A stretch of 64,000 nt of DNA from Cupriavidus consociatus (GTDB lineage: Bacteria; Pseudomonadota; Gammaproteobacteria; Burkholderiales; Burkholderiaceae), in NCBI RefSeq assembly GCF_017814975.1, contig NZ_JAGIQA010000015.1, positions 124,001 through 188,000 of the forward strand. Direction: 5' to 3'. Of the stretch, positions 26,865 through 36,109 are shown piece by piece. How positions within the stretch are numbered: the stretch's first letter is position 1; each line of letters starts with the position of its first letter. The notes beneath the pieces are model-generated. The model had not been told where the DNA came from, searched no databases, and saw only the letters and a program-made list of their open reading frames with translations. The position numbers and the translations under genes are program-made.

Positions 26865-29561
26865 ATGACTGCCGCGCAACTTGACGAAATCGCATTGACA
26901 ATTGATCCCCGGGACGACGACCCGCAGGAGACAGCCGAATGGCTGGAAGCCCTGGAGGGCGTCCTCGGTAACGTCGGGCCGGCACGTGCGCACTATCTCA
27001 TCGAGCGGCAGATCGCCCATGCGCGGCTGCGCGGGCAATTGCAGCCGCACTCGGGCGGCACGCCTTACGTCAACACCATTGCCGTCGACCAGCAACCACG
27101 CATGCCAGGCGACCGCGAGATCGAGCGCCGCATTCGCGCCTATACCCGGTGGAATGCCATGGCGATGGTGGTGCGTGCCGGCAAGACTTCGAATGTCGGC
27201 GGGCATATCGCCTCGTTTGCCTCCGCGGCCACGCTCTATGACGTGGGCTTCAACCACTTCTGGCGCGCGCCCACAGCGGATCACGGCGGCGACCTTGTAT
27301 TCGTGCAAGGCCATGTGTCGCCGGGCATCTACGCGCGCGCGTTCCTGCTGGGCCGGCTGGATGCCAAGCAACTCGACAACTACCGGCGCGAAGTCGGCGG
27401 GGAAGGGCTGTCCTCCTATCCCCACCCGTGGCTGATGCCCGATTTCTGGCAGTTTCCCACCGTTTCGATGGGGCTCGGCCCGTTGATGGCGATCTACCAG
27501 ACCCGTTTCATGAAATACCTGCAGGCGCGCGGCATCGCGAAGACCGACGACCGGAAGGTCTGGGTATTCCTCGGCGACGGCGAAATGGACGAGCCCGAAT
27601 CCCTCGGTGCAATTGGCATGGCGGCCAGGGAGCGCCTGGGCAACCTTGTCTTCGTCGTCAACGCCAATCTTCAGCGCCTGGACGGACCGGTGCGCGGCAA
27701 CGGCAAGATCGTGCAGGAACTGGAAAGCATCTTCCTGGGAGCCGGCTGGCGGGTGATCAAGGTGCTATGGGGTGGCCGCTGGGACGAGCTGTTCGCACGC
27801 GACAAGAGCGGGGCGCTGGCACGACGGATGATGGCAGTCGTTGATGGCGAATACCAGACCTACCGTTCGAAGTCCGGGGCATACCTGCGCGAGCATTTCT
27901 TCAATACGCCTGAGCTGAAGGCGCTGGTGGCTGACTACACCGACGATGACCTCTGGAGCCTGGACCGCGGCGGCCACGATCCGGCGAAGGTCTTTGCCGC
28001 ATTCGCTGAGGCAGCGCGCGGCAGCGACGTGCCGACCGTGGTCCTGGCCAAGACCATCAAGGGCTATGGCATGGGCGACCAGGACCAGGCCTCCAACGTC
28101 AACCACCAGCAGAAGAAGGTGCAGCGCGAGGCCCTGCTGGCCTTGCGCGACAAGTATGCGTTGCCCGTTGCGGATGCGGATATCGAAGACGTCCCGTATA
28201 TCAGCTTGCCCGAGGGATCGAAAGAGCTCACCTATATGCGCGAACGCCGCGAGACGCTGGGCGGCTACCTGCCCGCGCGGCGCCGGAAGGCCGCATCGCT
28301 GCCGGTGCCCGCGTTGTCGGCATTCGACGCGCTGCTCAGGGCCACGCCCGAAGGGCGGGGCATGTCGACCACGATGGCCTTCGTCCGGATCCTGGGCATG
28401 CTGCTGCGGGACAAGGAACTGGGCCGGCGCATCGTGCCGATCGTACCGGACGAGTCCCGCACGTTTGGCATGGAAGGACTGTTCCGGCAGATCGGGATCT
28501 GGAACCAGGACGGCCAGCGCTACACCCCGCAGGATGCCGGCACGCTGACATCCTACAAGGAGTCGACGACCGGCCAATTCCTGCAGGAGGGCATCAATGA
28601 AGCCGGAGGCATGGCCGACTGGATCGCTGCCGCGACCTCGTACTCCACGCATGGCGAGCCCATGGTGCCGTTCTATATCTTCTACTCCATGTTCGGCTTC
28701 CAGCGCGTGGGCGATCTCGCCTGGGCAGCGGCCGATATGCGGGCACGCGGCTTCCTGCTGGGTGGAATCTCCGGACGGACCACGATCAACGGCGAAGGCC
28801 TGCAGCACGAGGATGGCCATTCGCTGCTGTGGGCATCGTCGGTGCCGAATTGCATCAGCTATGACCCGTCGTATGCGTACGAGCTGGCTGTGATCGTGCA
28901 GGACGGCCTGCGCCGCATGGTGCAGGAGCAGGAAGACGTCTACTACTACATCACCGTCATGAACGAGACCTATGCGCAGCCGGCCATGCCGGCCGGCCCG
29001 ACCGTTGCGCAGGATATTCTCAAGGGCATGTACGCCTTCAGCAAGGCGGACGCCGCCGAATCCGTCCCGAGGGTGCAACTGATGGGCGCCGGCACTATCT
29101 TCAATGAGGTAATCGCCGCAGCCGCATTGCTGCAGCAGGACTGGGGCGTCGCAGCGGATGTGTGGGGCGTGCCGGGCCTGACGGAACTGGCACGCGACGG
29201 TCATGCGGCCGAACGACACAACCTGCTGCATCCCGAGGCGCCACCGCGCGTTCCGCATGTGACCCGGCTGCTGAAGAATACGCAGGGGCCGGTCATTGTC
29301 GCGACCGACTATATCCGTGCGCTGGCGGATCAGATCCGCGCCTATGTGCCGCAGAAATTCGTCGTGCTGGGCACTGATGGCTTCGGACGCTCCGATACCC
29401 GCGCGGCGTTGCGCCACTTCTTCGAGGTGGATCGCCACTGGATCGCTATCGCGGCATTGAAGGCGCTGGCGGATGAGGGGACCATCCCCGGCACGCGCGT
29501 CTCGGAAGCGATTCGCAAGTACGGGATCGATCCGGAGAAGCCGAACCCGCTGCATGCCTGA
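26865..29561 (+). CDS. aceE: Homodimeric pyruvate dehydrogenase E1 (AceE type), stand-alone copy
   Basis: An 898-residue thiamine-diphosphate enzyme of the usual AceE length. SGGTPYVNTI and IERRIRAYTRWNAMAMVVRA are near the start. GDGEMDEPESLGAIGMAARE with VVNANLQRLDGPVRGNGKI is the ThDP/Mg site, and DESRTFGMEGLFRQIGIW begins the second domain. E. coli AceE, as I recall it, reads NCNLQR where this reads NANLQR. No E2 (AceF) or E3 (Lpd) gene is next to it, so it is either a second isozyme using the main complex's E2/E3 or a specialised 2-oxoacid dehydrogenase. A large palindrome overlaps its promoter, pointing to repression by an unlinked regulator. Confidence 0.92.
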   Translation: MTAAQLDEIALTIDPRDDDPQETAEWLEALEGVLGNVGPARAHYLIERQIAHARLRGQLQPHSGGTPYVNTIAVDQQPRMPGDREIERRIRAYTRWNAMAMVVRAGKTSNVGGHIASFASAATLYDVGFNHFWRAPTADHGGDLVFVQGHVSPGIYARAFLLGRLDAKQLDNYRREVGGEGLSSYPHPWLMPDFWQFPTVSMGLGPLMAIYQTRFMKYLQARGIAKTDDRKVWVFLGDGEMDEPESLGAIGMAARERLGNLVFVVNANLQRLDGPVRGNGKIVQELESIFLGAGWRVIKVLWGGRWDELFARDKSGALARRMMAVVDGEYQTYRSKSGAYLREHFFNTPELKALVADYTDDDLWSLDRGGHDPAKVFAAFAEAARGSDVPTVVLAKTIKGYGMGDQDQASNVNHQQKKVQREALLALRDKYALPVADADIEDVPYISLPEGSKELTYMRERRETLGGYLPARRRKAASLPVPALSAFDALLRATPEGRGMSTTMAFVRILGMLLRDKELGRRIVPIVPDESRTFGMEGLFRQIGIWNQDGQRYTPQDAGTLTSYKESTTGQFLQEGINEAGGMADWIAAATSYSTHGEPMVPFYIFYSMFGFQRVGDLAWAAADMRARGFLLGGISGRTTINGEGLQHEDGHSLLWASSVPNCISYDPSYAYELAVIVQDGLRRMVQEQEDVYYYITVMNETYAQPAMPAGPTVAQDILKGMYAFSKADAAESVPRVQLMGAGTIFNEVIAAAALLQQDWGVAADVWGVPGLTELARDGHAAERHNLLHPEAPPRVPHVTRLLKNTQGPVIVATDYIRALADQIRAYVPQKFVVLGTDGFGRSDTRAALRHFFEVDRHWIAIAALKALADEGTIPGTRVSEAIRKYGIDPEKPNPLHA

Positions 29562-30033
29562 ACGACGAACCATCGGACACGCTGGCCGGCTCGATAGCCG
29601 GCCGGCGGCGCAATGCCGCCGCCGTCTGAGTGGCTAATGCAACACTTCACTCATGCAAGGAATGCCCTTCACGTTCCTCGTCTTCTATTGGGAAGGGCTA
29701 TTCCGTCCTTTGGCCTTGGCTGGCTCTATTATCGTTTGTCGTTCCGTTGACGGAGTCCGAAGCACCAATAAGTTCGTGACAGGACTGTGGTGAAGAAAAT
29801 CAGAATTAAATCCCGTCTAATTGCCTGTGTCGATAACTCGGCTCACGGTGCGCAGGAAAGGTGTTGTAAAAAAATTCAGGCGTCGTCTAGTATGGATGCG
29901 CATGGCATCTCGGGCGCTCTTTCCATGCGGCCTCGTGGTTTTCGATCCGAGACGCCCGCCGGGACATTTCCTAAAAGCCCGTCTTCTCACCCGTCGAGAA
30001 ACGGTAGATTTATACATTCGCAGGGGGAATTCT
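29562..30033. other. Intergenic region with two stem-loops after aceE and a promoter for the patatin gene
   Basis: No gene is recognised. Two adjacent hairpins follow aceE at 29584-29603 and 29604-29620. The rest is AT-richer than the flanks, and TTTATACATT about 20 bases before the patatin start can serve as a -10 element. The upstream part of the patatin reading frame (from 29821) looks untranslated. Confidence 0.5.
29584..29620 (+). terminator. Double stem-loop after aceE
   Basis: GGCCGGCT-CGAT-AGCCGGCC is a perfect 8-bp stem, followed at once by GGCGGC-GCAAT-GCCGCC. They begin 22 bases after the stop. No T run follows, so they may act through mRNA stability or Rho-assisted termination. 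Confidence 0.55.
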
Positions 30034-31101
30034 TTGGCCGAGCCGGCTCCAACCAGATTTCAGATCCTCGCGCTCTCTGGCGGCGGCTTCCGTGGGCTGT
30101 ACACGGCGAAGCTGCTTGCCGATTTCGAGGATGAAATCGGTGCACCGATTGCGACCCGATTTGACCTGATTGCCGGGACCTCGATTGGCGGAGTCATAGC
30201 CCTGGCTCTGGCGCTCGAAGTTCCGGCGAGCCGCATTGTCGCCCTGCTGACAGAGTATGGGGAGAAGATCTTCAAGCGGCGCTGGTCGCTTGCTGGTCTT
30301 TGGCGGGCCCCGTTCTCTTCGCGTCATCTGGTGGAACTGCTCTCCGATAGCCACATGTTCGGCGAACGCCTGTTAGGGTCTTGCGCGCATCGGGTCGTCA
30401 TTCCTGCAATCAATTACTCCACGGGACGCCCTCAAATCTTCAAGACGCCGCACCACCTCAATTTCAAGCGGGACCATAAGTTCCGGATCGTGGACATCGC
30501 GATGGCCACCAGCGCCGCGCCGGCCTATTTCGCACGCTATACGTTCAATAATAATCAGTTTGTCGATGGCGGCCTTTACGCCAATGCCCCGGGCTTGTTA
30601 GCTGTGCATGAAGCCCAGTATTCCCTGCTTCGGTCGCCCTCGGATATTCACGTCATGGCGATTGGCACGATGTCATCGAAGTTCACTGTGAATCCGCGCC
30701 GCAATCGCGAGGGAGGAACCTACGATTGGGGCGGCATCAATCCCTCCAACATGCCCAAGAGATTATTCGGCCTATCAATCTCGGTGCAGGAAGCGCTGAG
30801 TGATTTCATGCTGTCTCACCTGCTGCCCGGACGCTATGTCTTGGTCGACGATGATCTCACCGATCAGCGAGCACGTGCCGTGGGGCTGGACAAGGCAGAC
30901 CAGGCGGCGAGAGAGGTTCTGCTCGGTGCGGCCTCGGAGCGATCGAAGATATGCATCGGAAGCCGGGACGTCCAGCCCTTCCTGAGGCATCTCGCCCCTT
31001 GCCCCACGTTCTTCTATGGGGAGAACGAGAATGCAAGCGCGCCATCGCATCGTATTGCGAGTTTGACTGCGCGGGTTCATGTGGTTTCACAGACGCGATA
31101 G
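30034..31101 (+). CDS. Patatin-like phospholipase, CapV-like (orphan)
   Basis: A predicted 355-residue phospholipase starting at TTG 30034, which has AGGGGGAATTC upstream. ALSGGGFRGLYTAKLL is the oxyanion loop, GTSIGG holds nucleophile Ser50, and FVDGGLYANAP holds Asp178. The layout and length resemble CapV, the cyclic-dinucleotide-activated phospholipase effector of CBASS anti-phage systems. No CD-NTase or accessory gene is visible, so this may be an orphan effector or an ordinary patatin. The codon make-up is less GC-rich than that of its neighbours, and a truncated porin follows directly, which fits acquisition by transfer. The frame is open from 29821, but the extra 71 residues lack family similarity. 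Confidence 0.75.
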   Translation: MAEPAPTRFQILALSGGGFRGLYTAKLLADFEDEIGAPIATRFDLIAGTSIGGVIALALALEVPASRIVALLTEYGEKIFKRRWSLAGLWRAPFSSRHLVELLSDSHMFGERLLGSCAHRVVIPAINYSTGRPQIFKTPHHLNFKRDHKFRIVDIAMATSAAPAYFARYTFNNNQFVDGGLYANAPGLLAVHEAQYSLLRSPSDIHVMAIGTMSSKFTVNPRRNREGGTYDWGGINPSNMPKRLFGLSISVQEALSDFMLSHLLPGRYVLVDDDLTDQRARAVGLDKADQAAREVLLGAASERSKICIGSRDVQPFLRHLAPCPTFFYGENENASAPSHRIASLTARVHVVSQTR

Positions 31102-31169
31102 TTGGCTGAACAGATGAACGACCATAGATCAATGCCCGTGCGGAACGACGGGCGTCGATCCAAACTAGT

Positions 31170-31465
31170 GTTCGCGCAGGCGCGTGTGTGCGGTGGGGGG
31201 CGCAGCGTACGACATCACCCCCGCGGTGACGCTCGCGGGCCAGGTCTACTACCTGCGCTTCCACAATAGCGACAATAAGGCGATGCTGTGGGCAGTGCGG
31301 GGGACGTACGCATTGTCAAAGCGAAGCTCCGTCTATGCGACTGCGGGGTTGATCGATAATGGCGGCCAGCTTGCTATGTCAGTGAGCGGCGGGGCAGCGG
31401 GATCCAACCCGAAGCCAGGTGGCAACCAGTTTGGGGCCATGCTGGGCATGAAGCATATTTTCTGA
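31170..31465 (+). pseudogene. 3' remnant of a porin gene
   Basis: The frame reads ITPAVTLAGQVYYLRFHNSD, ALSKRSSVYATAGLIDNG and ends GMLGMKHIF-like (MLGMKHIF). This is the C-terminal strand pair of a betaproteobacterial porin with its terminal Phe. About three quarters of the gene, including the signal peptide, is missing. The break is next to the patatin gene, so an insertion or deletion joined the two. The left edge is approximate. Confidence 0.75.
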
Positions 31466-31782
31466 CGGCACCAGTCCGCCAGCGCGCCTCACGCTTGCGA
31501 CGGCGCGGGCAAGCCGCTCAGCCAGGCCAAAGCCGTACCCGCACGGGCCACACCGCCAGCGCTCCCAATATGGGATCGAATGGACGGGACTTCGCCGTCC
31601 CGAGGTTGCGGCGGAAGCCGCCAGTTGGCACCGACGTGCCATGATGGCGTGTTGAAGCTGCATCACAATCGCCGAAGGGGGAAGTCCATGGCTATATGAG
31701 TAAAGCCGGTGCCTGCCGTTTGTTGAAGGGGCACTGTGGTGCTAGGCTGAAAGCGAATCTTGCCGCCCAGGCGGGGACACCA
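31466..31782. other. Intergenic region upstream of the EF-P paralogue
   Basis: No gene is supported. The EF-P reading frame is open from 31696, but the segment before 31783 is not EF-P-like. The region must contain the promoter of the EF-P gene. Confidence 0.4.
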
Positions 31783-32361
31783 ATGGTCGAAGCTTCCGGA
31801 CTGAAGTCGGGCATGGTCATCATGCTTGAGGGTGAACTTCATATCGTTGCCAGTGCCGGGTACCACGCAGGCGGTGGCCAGCATGGAAGCGCTGTCTTCG
31901 CCAAGCTCAAGAACCTGAAAACTGGTCACATCAAGGAGTTGCGGTTGCGCCCGAGCGACAAACTGGAGGAGGTCGCGCTCGATCACCAAGAGATGGAATA
32001 TCTGTACACCGATGGTGTCGGCTTTTATTTCATGAATCCCGAAACCTTCGAGCAGATCAGTTTTACCGCGGAAACCATGGGCGCATATCAAAAGTTTCTT
32101 CGCCCCAGCATGCGAATCCCGGTGCAGCTTTATGAAGGCGAACCAGTCACCATCGCATTTCCCCCGGCTGTCGAGTTAACCATCGTATCCACGCCACCGG
32201 GCATGCACGAGCATGAAACCTCTACGTTCAAGGCTGCGACGCTGGACAACGGCATGGAAGTTCTCGTTCCGCAGTTCATCAAGGAGGGGGACACGGTGCG
32301 CATCGAGGTTGCTTCGGGGAAATATCTGGAACGGGTAAGGCGCGGGACGCAAAAATCCTGA
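31783..32361 (+). CDS. Elongation factor P paralogue lacking the modified Lys/Arg
   Basis: A 192-residue protein with the three EF-P domains: KOW-like (MVEASGLKSGMVIMLEGELH), central OB (YLYTDGVGFYFMNPETFEQI) and C-terminal OB (GMEVLVPQFIKEGDTVRIEV). EF-P relieves ribosome stalling at polyproline and normally carries a modified Lys or Arg at the tip of domain I. Here the tip reads HAGGGQHGS (residues 28-36), with Gly or Gln where Lys34 of E. coli aligns. The ATG at 31783 gives the normal EF-P N-terminus. No modification genes (epmA/epmB or earP) are nearby, which suggests an accessory copy. Confidence 0.88.
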   Translation: MVEASGLKSGMVIMLEGELHIVASAGYHAGGGQHGSAVFAKLKNLKTGHIKELRLRPSDKLEEVALDHQEMEYLYTDGVGFYFMNPETFEQISFTAETMGAYQKFLRPSMRIPVQLYEGEPVTIAFPPAVELTIVSTPPGMHEHETSTFKAATLDNGMEVLVPQFIKEGDTVRIEVASGKYLERVRRGTQKS

Positions 32362-32569
32362 TTCCAGCGCCGCGCCGTCGCTTCCCGCATGCGCCGAGCC
32401 GCGTACAGTCCGGCAACTACGGGGCCGGCAGCATACCGTATCCGGTACCTGAGACCATTGTCGCGCCCAGGCGTGTCCAACGGGCAGAAGCTCCACGAAC
32501 CGATCCATCCCGGCGCGGCCCAGCAGTCGCCCAACCGGCATTGCGCAGATCTTGCGTCGCCGATCTGAC

Positions 32570-32824
32570 TCACTCGTTCCTGAGGTCAATGCCGAAACCG
32601 CCAGCCAGTTCACAATCGATAATCCCCGCGGCGTAGGCAAAAAGCCAGTCCTCTGCCTCCTTCTGCGTTGCGGGCGGGTGGGACCAGTCGGGCGTAAAGC
32701 GGATGCCGATGTCCTCATTGCCCGCAGATATCTGGACGCGCCCGTTTGGCTTGCCCTGCTCGATCAACTCCGGCACGAACAGGGCCACGTGAAATCCCTT
32801 GTAAGACCGCTTCTTCTCCAGCAT
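32570..32824 (-). CDS. Hypothetical protein, 84 aa
   Basis: I do not recognise this protein. It starts MLEKKRSYKGFHVALFVPEL and contains NGRVQISAGNEDIGIRFTPD and AEDWLFAYAAGIIDCEL. The regular mix of hydrophobic and charged residues is unlike the shadows of GC-rich genes, which supports translation. It is a cytosolic-looking alpha/beta protein without signal peptide. It lies 208 bp after the EF-P gene on the opposite strand. Confidence 0.6.
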   Translation of the reverse strand: MLEKKRSYKGFHVALFVPELIEQGKPNGRVQISAGNEDIGIRFTPDWSHPPATQKEAEDWLFAYAAGIIDCELAGGFGIDLRNE

Positions 32825-33187
32825 TTCAGCCTCCGCAATTTACGCAGGTCCATGGCTGAGATCCTGTCGCTGGGGCAGGCGCCGTGTACTCTGCAAATCG
32901 CCCCAAGCGACGGAACTCTCTTTGCGTTCACGATAGAACCAGGCGCCGCGAATGCCTAGTAATGCCGTAGCCAGTGCCGGTTTCAGCAACAGGATCTTCG
33001 GGATCACAGCGGAGCGGGGTGCCGATTTTGACCTAGACTGAAAAAGTGTCATTTGCGCGCTTCGCCGCCGCTTTGGCGCAATGTAACTGCGCTGTTAGCC
33101 GCTTGCGGGCAAATGACAATGGCACGGGCAACACACTGTCATCTGCTGCCTGAATTCATGGGGATGGATGTTCACGAAGGGGGCATC

Positions 33188-33514
33188 ATGTTGCAAGCCA
33201 GTGAAATGCAGCAACGTTTTAGTCATCTGCAGCAAACCATCAGCGAGACATCACGGACTTGTCATGCCGATGCGGGGGTTCCACAAGACTTGATGAACTG
33301 TGTGGATGAACTCGACAAGGAGTGCAAGACAGCATCGAAGATGGCGTCGTCCAAGGATGAGGATCGGATCCGGCAGTGGGTCGATGATCTCGAACGGATC
33401 GGCGATCGTGCAGACCGCGCTTGCCAGCAGGCCGGCGGTCTCGATGCAAAGGTCAAGGATGCGGTCAGTTCGATGCATTCTGAACTCGCTGACCTGAAGC
33501 GCCAACTCCACTAA
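33188..33514 (+). CDS. Small helical protein, probable coiled coil
   Basis: A predicted 108-residue protein starting MLQASEMQQRFSHLQQTISE, almost wholly charged or polar helix with heptad-like spacing (CVDELDKECKTASKMASSKD, VSSMHSELADLKRQLH). The ATG at 33188 has GAAGGGGGC upstream; the frame is open from 33053 but the earlier part looks untranslated. It has three or four cysteines spread along the helices. I do not recognise a function. A stem-loop follows 11 bases after the stop. Confidence 0.6.
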   Translation: MLQASEMQQRFSHLQQTISETSRTCHADAGVPQDLMNCVDELDKECKTASKMASSKDEDRIRQWVDDLERIGDRADRACQQAGGLDAKVKDAVSSMHSELADLKRQLH

Positions 33515-33525
33515 CAAGACTGAAA

Positions 33526-33548
33526 GCCCCGGCCCAACCAGCCGGGGC
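33526..33548 (+). terminator. Stem-loop after the small helical protein
   Basis: GCCCCGGC, loop CCAACCA, GCCGGGGC: a perfect 8-bp stem starting 11 bases after the stop. There is no T run. Confidence 0.5.
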
Positions 33549-33717
33549 GGATCGAGCAGCTTGAAGGCATGGCGATAACCACGCGCACTTCCCGCCAATG
33601 TAAGAACACCGGCAACTGCTGATCGGACACCCGGAACATCCGGACTTGCCCTCGTCGCCAGGTAGGCGATCAGAGTGACCTGGCTTAGCGTGGGAGGCGG
33701 GACACGGTTTGCCCCCG

Positions 33718-34794
33718 TTACGCCGGGGGTGGCCCTACCCGCTGCTCCGCCTGGCTTTCGAGCCATTCGCGCCATACGGCGAGCAGCACCGCAAGAATCA
33801 CCGGCCCGACGAACAGGCCGATCAGGCCAAATGCGGCAAGACCGCCCACGACGCCAAACATTACCAGCAGGAACGGAACCTTGGTGGCCCCACTGATGAC
33901 CAGCGGACGAACGACGTTATCAATCCAGCTCACGGCCGTAGCGCCCCACAGCAGGAGACCGATCCCCGCCACAGTGTGGCCAGTGATGATCAGCCATACG
34001 CCGATGGGGGCCCAGATCACAAGCGCGCCGAAGGGAATCAGTGCAAGGATGGCAGTGGCAATGCCCCAGAACACCGGAGCGTCAACGCCTGCCGCCCAGT
34101 AGCCAATTCCGGCGACAGATCCTTGGGTGAGTGCGGCGAGAAAGAGGCCGAACACCACTGCCCGCGCGGTGTCGCCCACTGCCATGATGTACCCGTGAGC
34201 ACGCGGCCCGAGGATCCCTTGCAGGACCAGGCGAAACTGCGCCAGCAATTGATCGCCGTCGCGGAAGAAGAAGAATGCTGTGAACAGCGTCACGCCAATG
34301 AGGCCCGCGTTGAGTCCCACACCGCCGGCCAGCCTTGCAAGGGCGCCGCCCCACCGGTCGATCAGCGCCGTGACCTGGGCACGCAGCGCTGCGCGGTCAC
34401 CAAACAGCACTGACAACCACTCCTGCAACCATTCGCCGACCCAAGGCAGGCGTGCGAGCGAATCCGGTAGCGCGACGCCCGCGTTCACAATGTCCGCCGC
34501 CTCGCGGTAGGCGGCGACCATCTCAGCACGCAGGAGGATAGTGAGCCCGATGATCGGCACTCCCAGCAGCGCTGTAAGTACCAGCGTGGAGACCAGCGCC
34601 GCCCAGGTTCGTCGCTGCCGCAGCACGCGGCGCAACCACGCGTTGAGCGGCCAAGTGACATAGGTGAGGATTCCTGCCCAGGCAAGTGGCACCAGGAAGG
34701 GCCGCACTACGACAAAAGCAAGGGCGAGGAGCCCGCCGAGCAGACACACCAAAAAAATCCGGCGTACCCATACGGCTGCTTGGAAATCGGTCAT
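33718..34794 (-). CDS. AI-2E family transporter (PerM/TqsA-like membrane protein)
   Basis: A predicted 358-residue inner-membrane protein with about eight hydrophobic segments (IFLVCLLGGLLALAFVVVRP, GVTLFTAFFFFRDGDQL, AILALIPFGALVIWAP). The long middle loop and the RDGDQLL and IPFGAL motifs are typical of the UPF0118/AI-2E exporter family. The substrate is unknown; family members have been tied to autoinducer-2 release or Na+/H+ exchange. The ATG at 34794 was chosen over a GTG 45 bases upstream, though neither has a good ribosome site. Confidence 0.88.
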   Translation of the reverse strand: MTDFQAAVWVRRIFLVCLLGGLLALAFVVVRPFLVPLAWAGILTYVTWPLNAWLRRVLRQRRTWAALVSTLVLTALLGVPIIGLTILLRAEMVAAYREAADIVNAGVALPDSLARLPWVGEWLQEWLSVLFGDRAALRAQVTALIDRWGGALARLAGGVGLNAGLIGVTLFTAFFFFRDGDQLLAQFRLVLQGILGPRAHGYIMAVGDTARAVVFGLFLAALTQGSVAGIGYWAAGVDAPVFWGIATAILALIPFGALVIWAPIGVWLIITGHTVAGIGLLLWGATAVSWIDNVVRPLVISGATKVPFLLVMFGVVGGLAAFGLIGLFVGPVILAVLLAVWREWLESQAEQRVGPPPA

Positions 34795-35006
34795 GGAAGG
34801 GCACGTGGGGACGGCATCCGGGGCGATGCACGTTGCCACTATGCTAACCGCGACACATCACGCCGCAAAGGAGGCGGTATTCTGGTGTTACCGAACCAGC
34901 GATTCCGTATCCGCTCAACCGGCTGCGCCCTGTTTGCTAGCGCACAGACGCCAGCCGATCGCGCCGTAAGCTACTCCGGTTCAGTCCTATCCGCGAGGAG
35001 GCACAG

Positions 35007-35228
35007 ATGAAACAGGTACCACTGACCATTCCTGAAATTGGACTGATTGCCGGAACCCGGGCGGCAGGCGGTGCGGGTGTAGCACTGTTGCTAAGCAATC
35101 GAATGAATCCGGAACAACGCCGTGCCATCGGCTGGACGCTACTCGCGGTAGGCGTCATCACAACGGTGCCGTTAGTCGCACAAGTGATTGGAAAACTTCA
35201 GGAATGCAAGAGCACCGAAGAAAGCTGA
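35007..35228 (+). CDS. Small membrane protein, 73 aa
   Basis: I do not recognise this protein. The product starts MKQVPLTIPEIGLIAGTRAA and has two hydrophobic stretches (GGAGVALLLSNRM and AIGWTLLAVGVITTVPLVAQ), so it probably spans the inner membrane. The start has a clear GAGGAGGCACAG site. It is divergent from the AI-2E-type transporter, with a gap of about 210 bp. Confidence 0.65.
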   Translation: MKQVPLTIPEIGLIAGTRAAGGAGVALLLSNRMNPEQRRAIGWTLLAVGVITTVPLVAQVIGKLQECKSTEES

Positions 35229-36109
35229 GGTAATGGGGCAACAATGGTTGGCGCCAGCGGCGTACTCGATGCGCTTCCCTCTCTGCGGGGAAGCACGTTG
35301 CTCGCCATGCTGCAATGAGCGGTTGCCGACGATTGACGGCGCCTATGAACCTACCGGCCCTGGTCCGGCAAACGTCTGGGAGCGAGTATGGAGGCGGTAA
35401 CAAGGGCGCGCATGTCGGCTTCCGCCAGGCAACACCATCCGATACACGCCCGCCCAGCAGCCTAGGACCTCATGCCCTTCCACGCTCATGACGGGAGCCG
35501 ATCGCCCCTTCATGTGCTGAATGGACTACTTAATCAGCCCGCAACGGCGCCATGCGGTGCATGGCATCCGGGCAGAGCAGCGTACTCATTTCTGCGTGCG
35601 GCCCATTTAGCAGCAAAGTTTCCGGCAATTGGACGACGCTATCGTCATGTGCCAGAGGCGGCGTCTCACATGGAATACCGTTACCATCCCCATCCATTTT
35701 CACCGCCGGGCAGTTCTTTTAGGTAGAGTCCCGCACGCGACGCCCGTCTTTATCGCACCGACGGTCATTCATGTCTATGAGCTTGCTGCTGGTCGCGGCC
35801 TCCGCGGCCGCTTCTACCAAAACTCACGCTCGGCTGGAAAATGTGGTGGTCCACGTCGAGCCATAGCCGATGGCGGTTTCGGTTATGGCCCCAATGCCGG
35901 AACCAGTATTCCGCTGCGAAGGCAAACAGCACTGTTGTTCAAGTAATGATGTTTCCGCGACCACGCTAATGCGCTCGCAAGGGTGATGGTGGTCCTCCCG
36001 CGAGTCGAACGAAATCAGAAGAAAGACGCTTAGTGCCGCGCTTGTAGCCTTGCGGGGCGACTTTAAACTGCGTATAAATCAAGCTCGATTAAATAATTCG
36101 GAGGCAAAA
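35229..36109. other. Long intergenic region without a supported gene
   Basis: In these 881 bases I see only short frames of atypical composition on either strand. Near the right end an AT-rich segment (36061-36100, with CGTATAAATC and AAATAATTCG) should hold the promoter of the H-NS-like gene. The region may contain decayed genes or a small RNA, but nothing specific can be claimed. Confidence 0.5.

Noticed and set aside
27765..29573. A 602-residue minus-strand frame opposite aceE
   Set aside because: The plus strand encodes an unmistakable pyruvate dehydrogenase E1, and the antisense frame lacks any family pattern.
30034..31101. A complete CBASS operon around the patatin gene
   Set aside because: No CD-NTase, E1/E2, JAB or HORMA/TRIP13 gene is visible on either side, so only an orphan effector can be claimed.
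31870..31890. GGGQ in the EF-P paralogue as a release-factor GGQ motif
   Set aside because: The motif is on the EF-P domain I loop, in a fold unrelated to class I release factors. Peptide release is not supported.
32840..33052. A 70-residue minus-strand frame with a short hydrophobic stretch
   Set aside because: No ribosome site or composition bias supports it, and only the stretch KILLLKPALATALLGIRGAW hints at a membrane helix. It was not annotated.
35629..35946. A 105-residue plus-strand frame in the long gap before the H-NS-like gene
   Set aside because: It has no ribosome site, atypical composition and no domain. The gap is better left without a gene.
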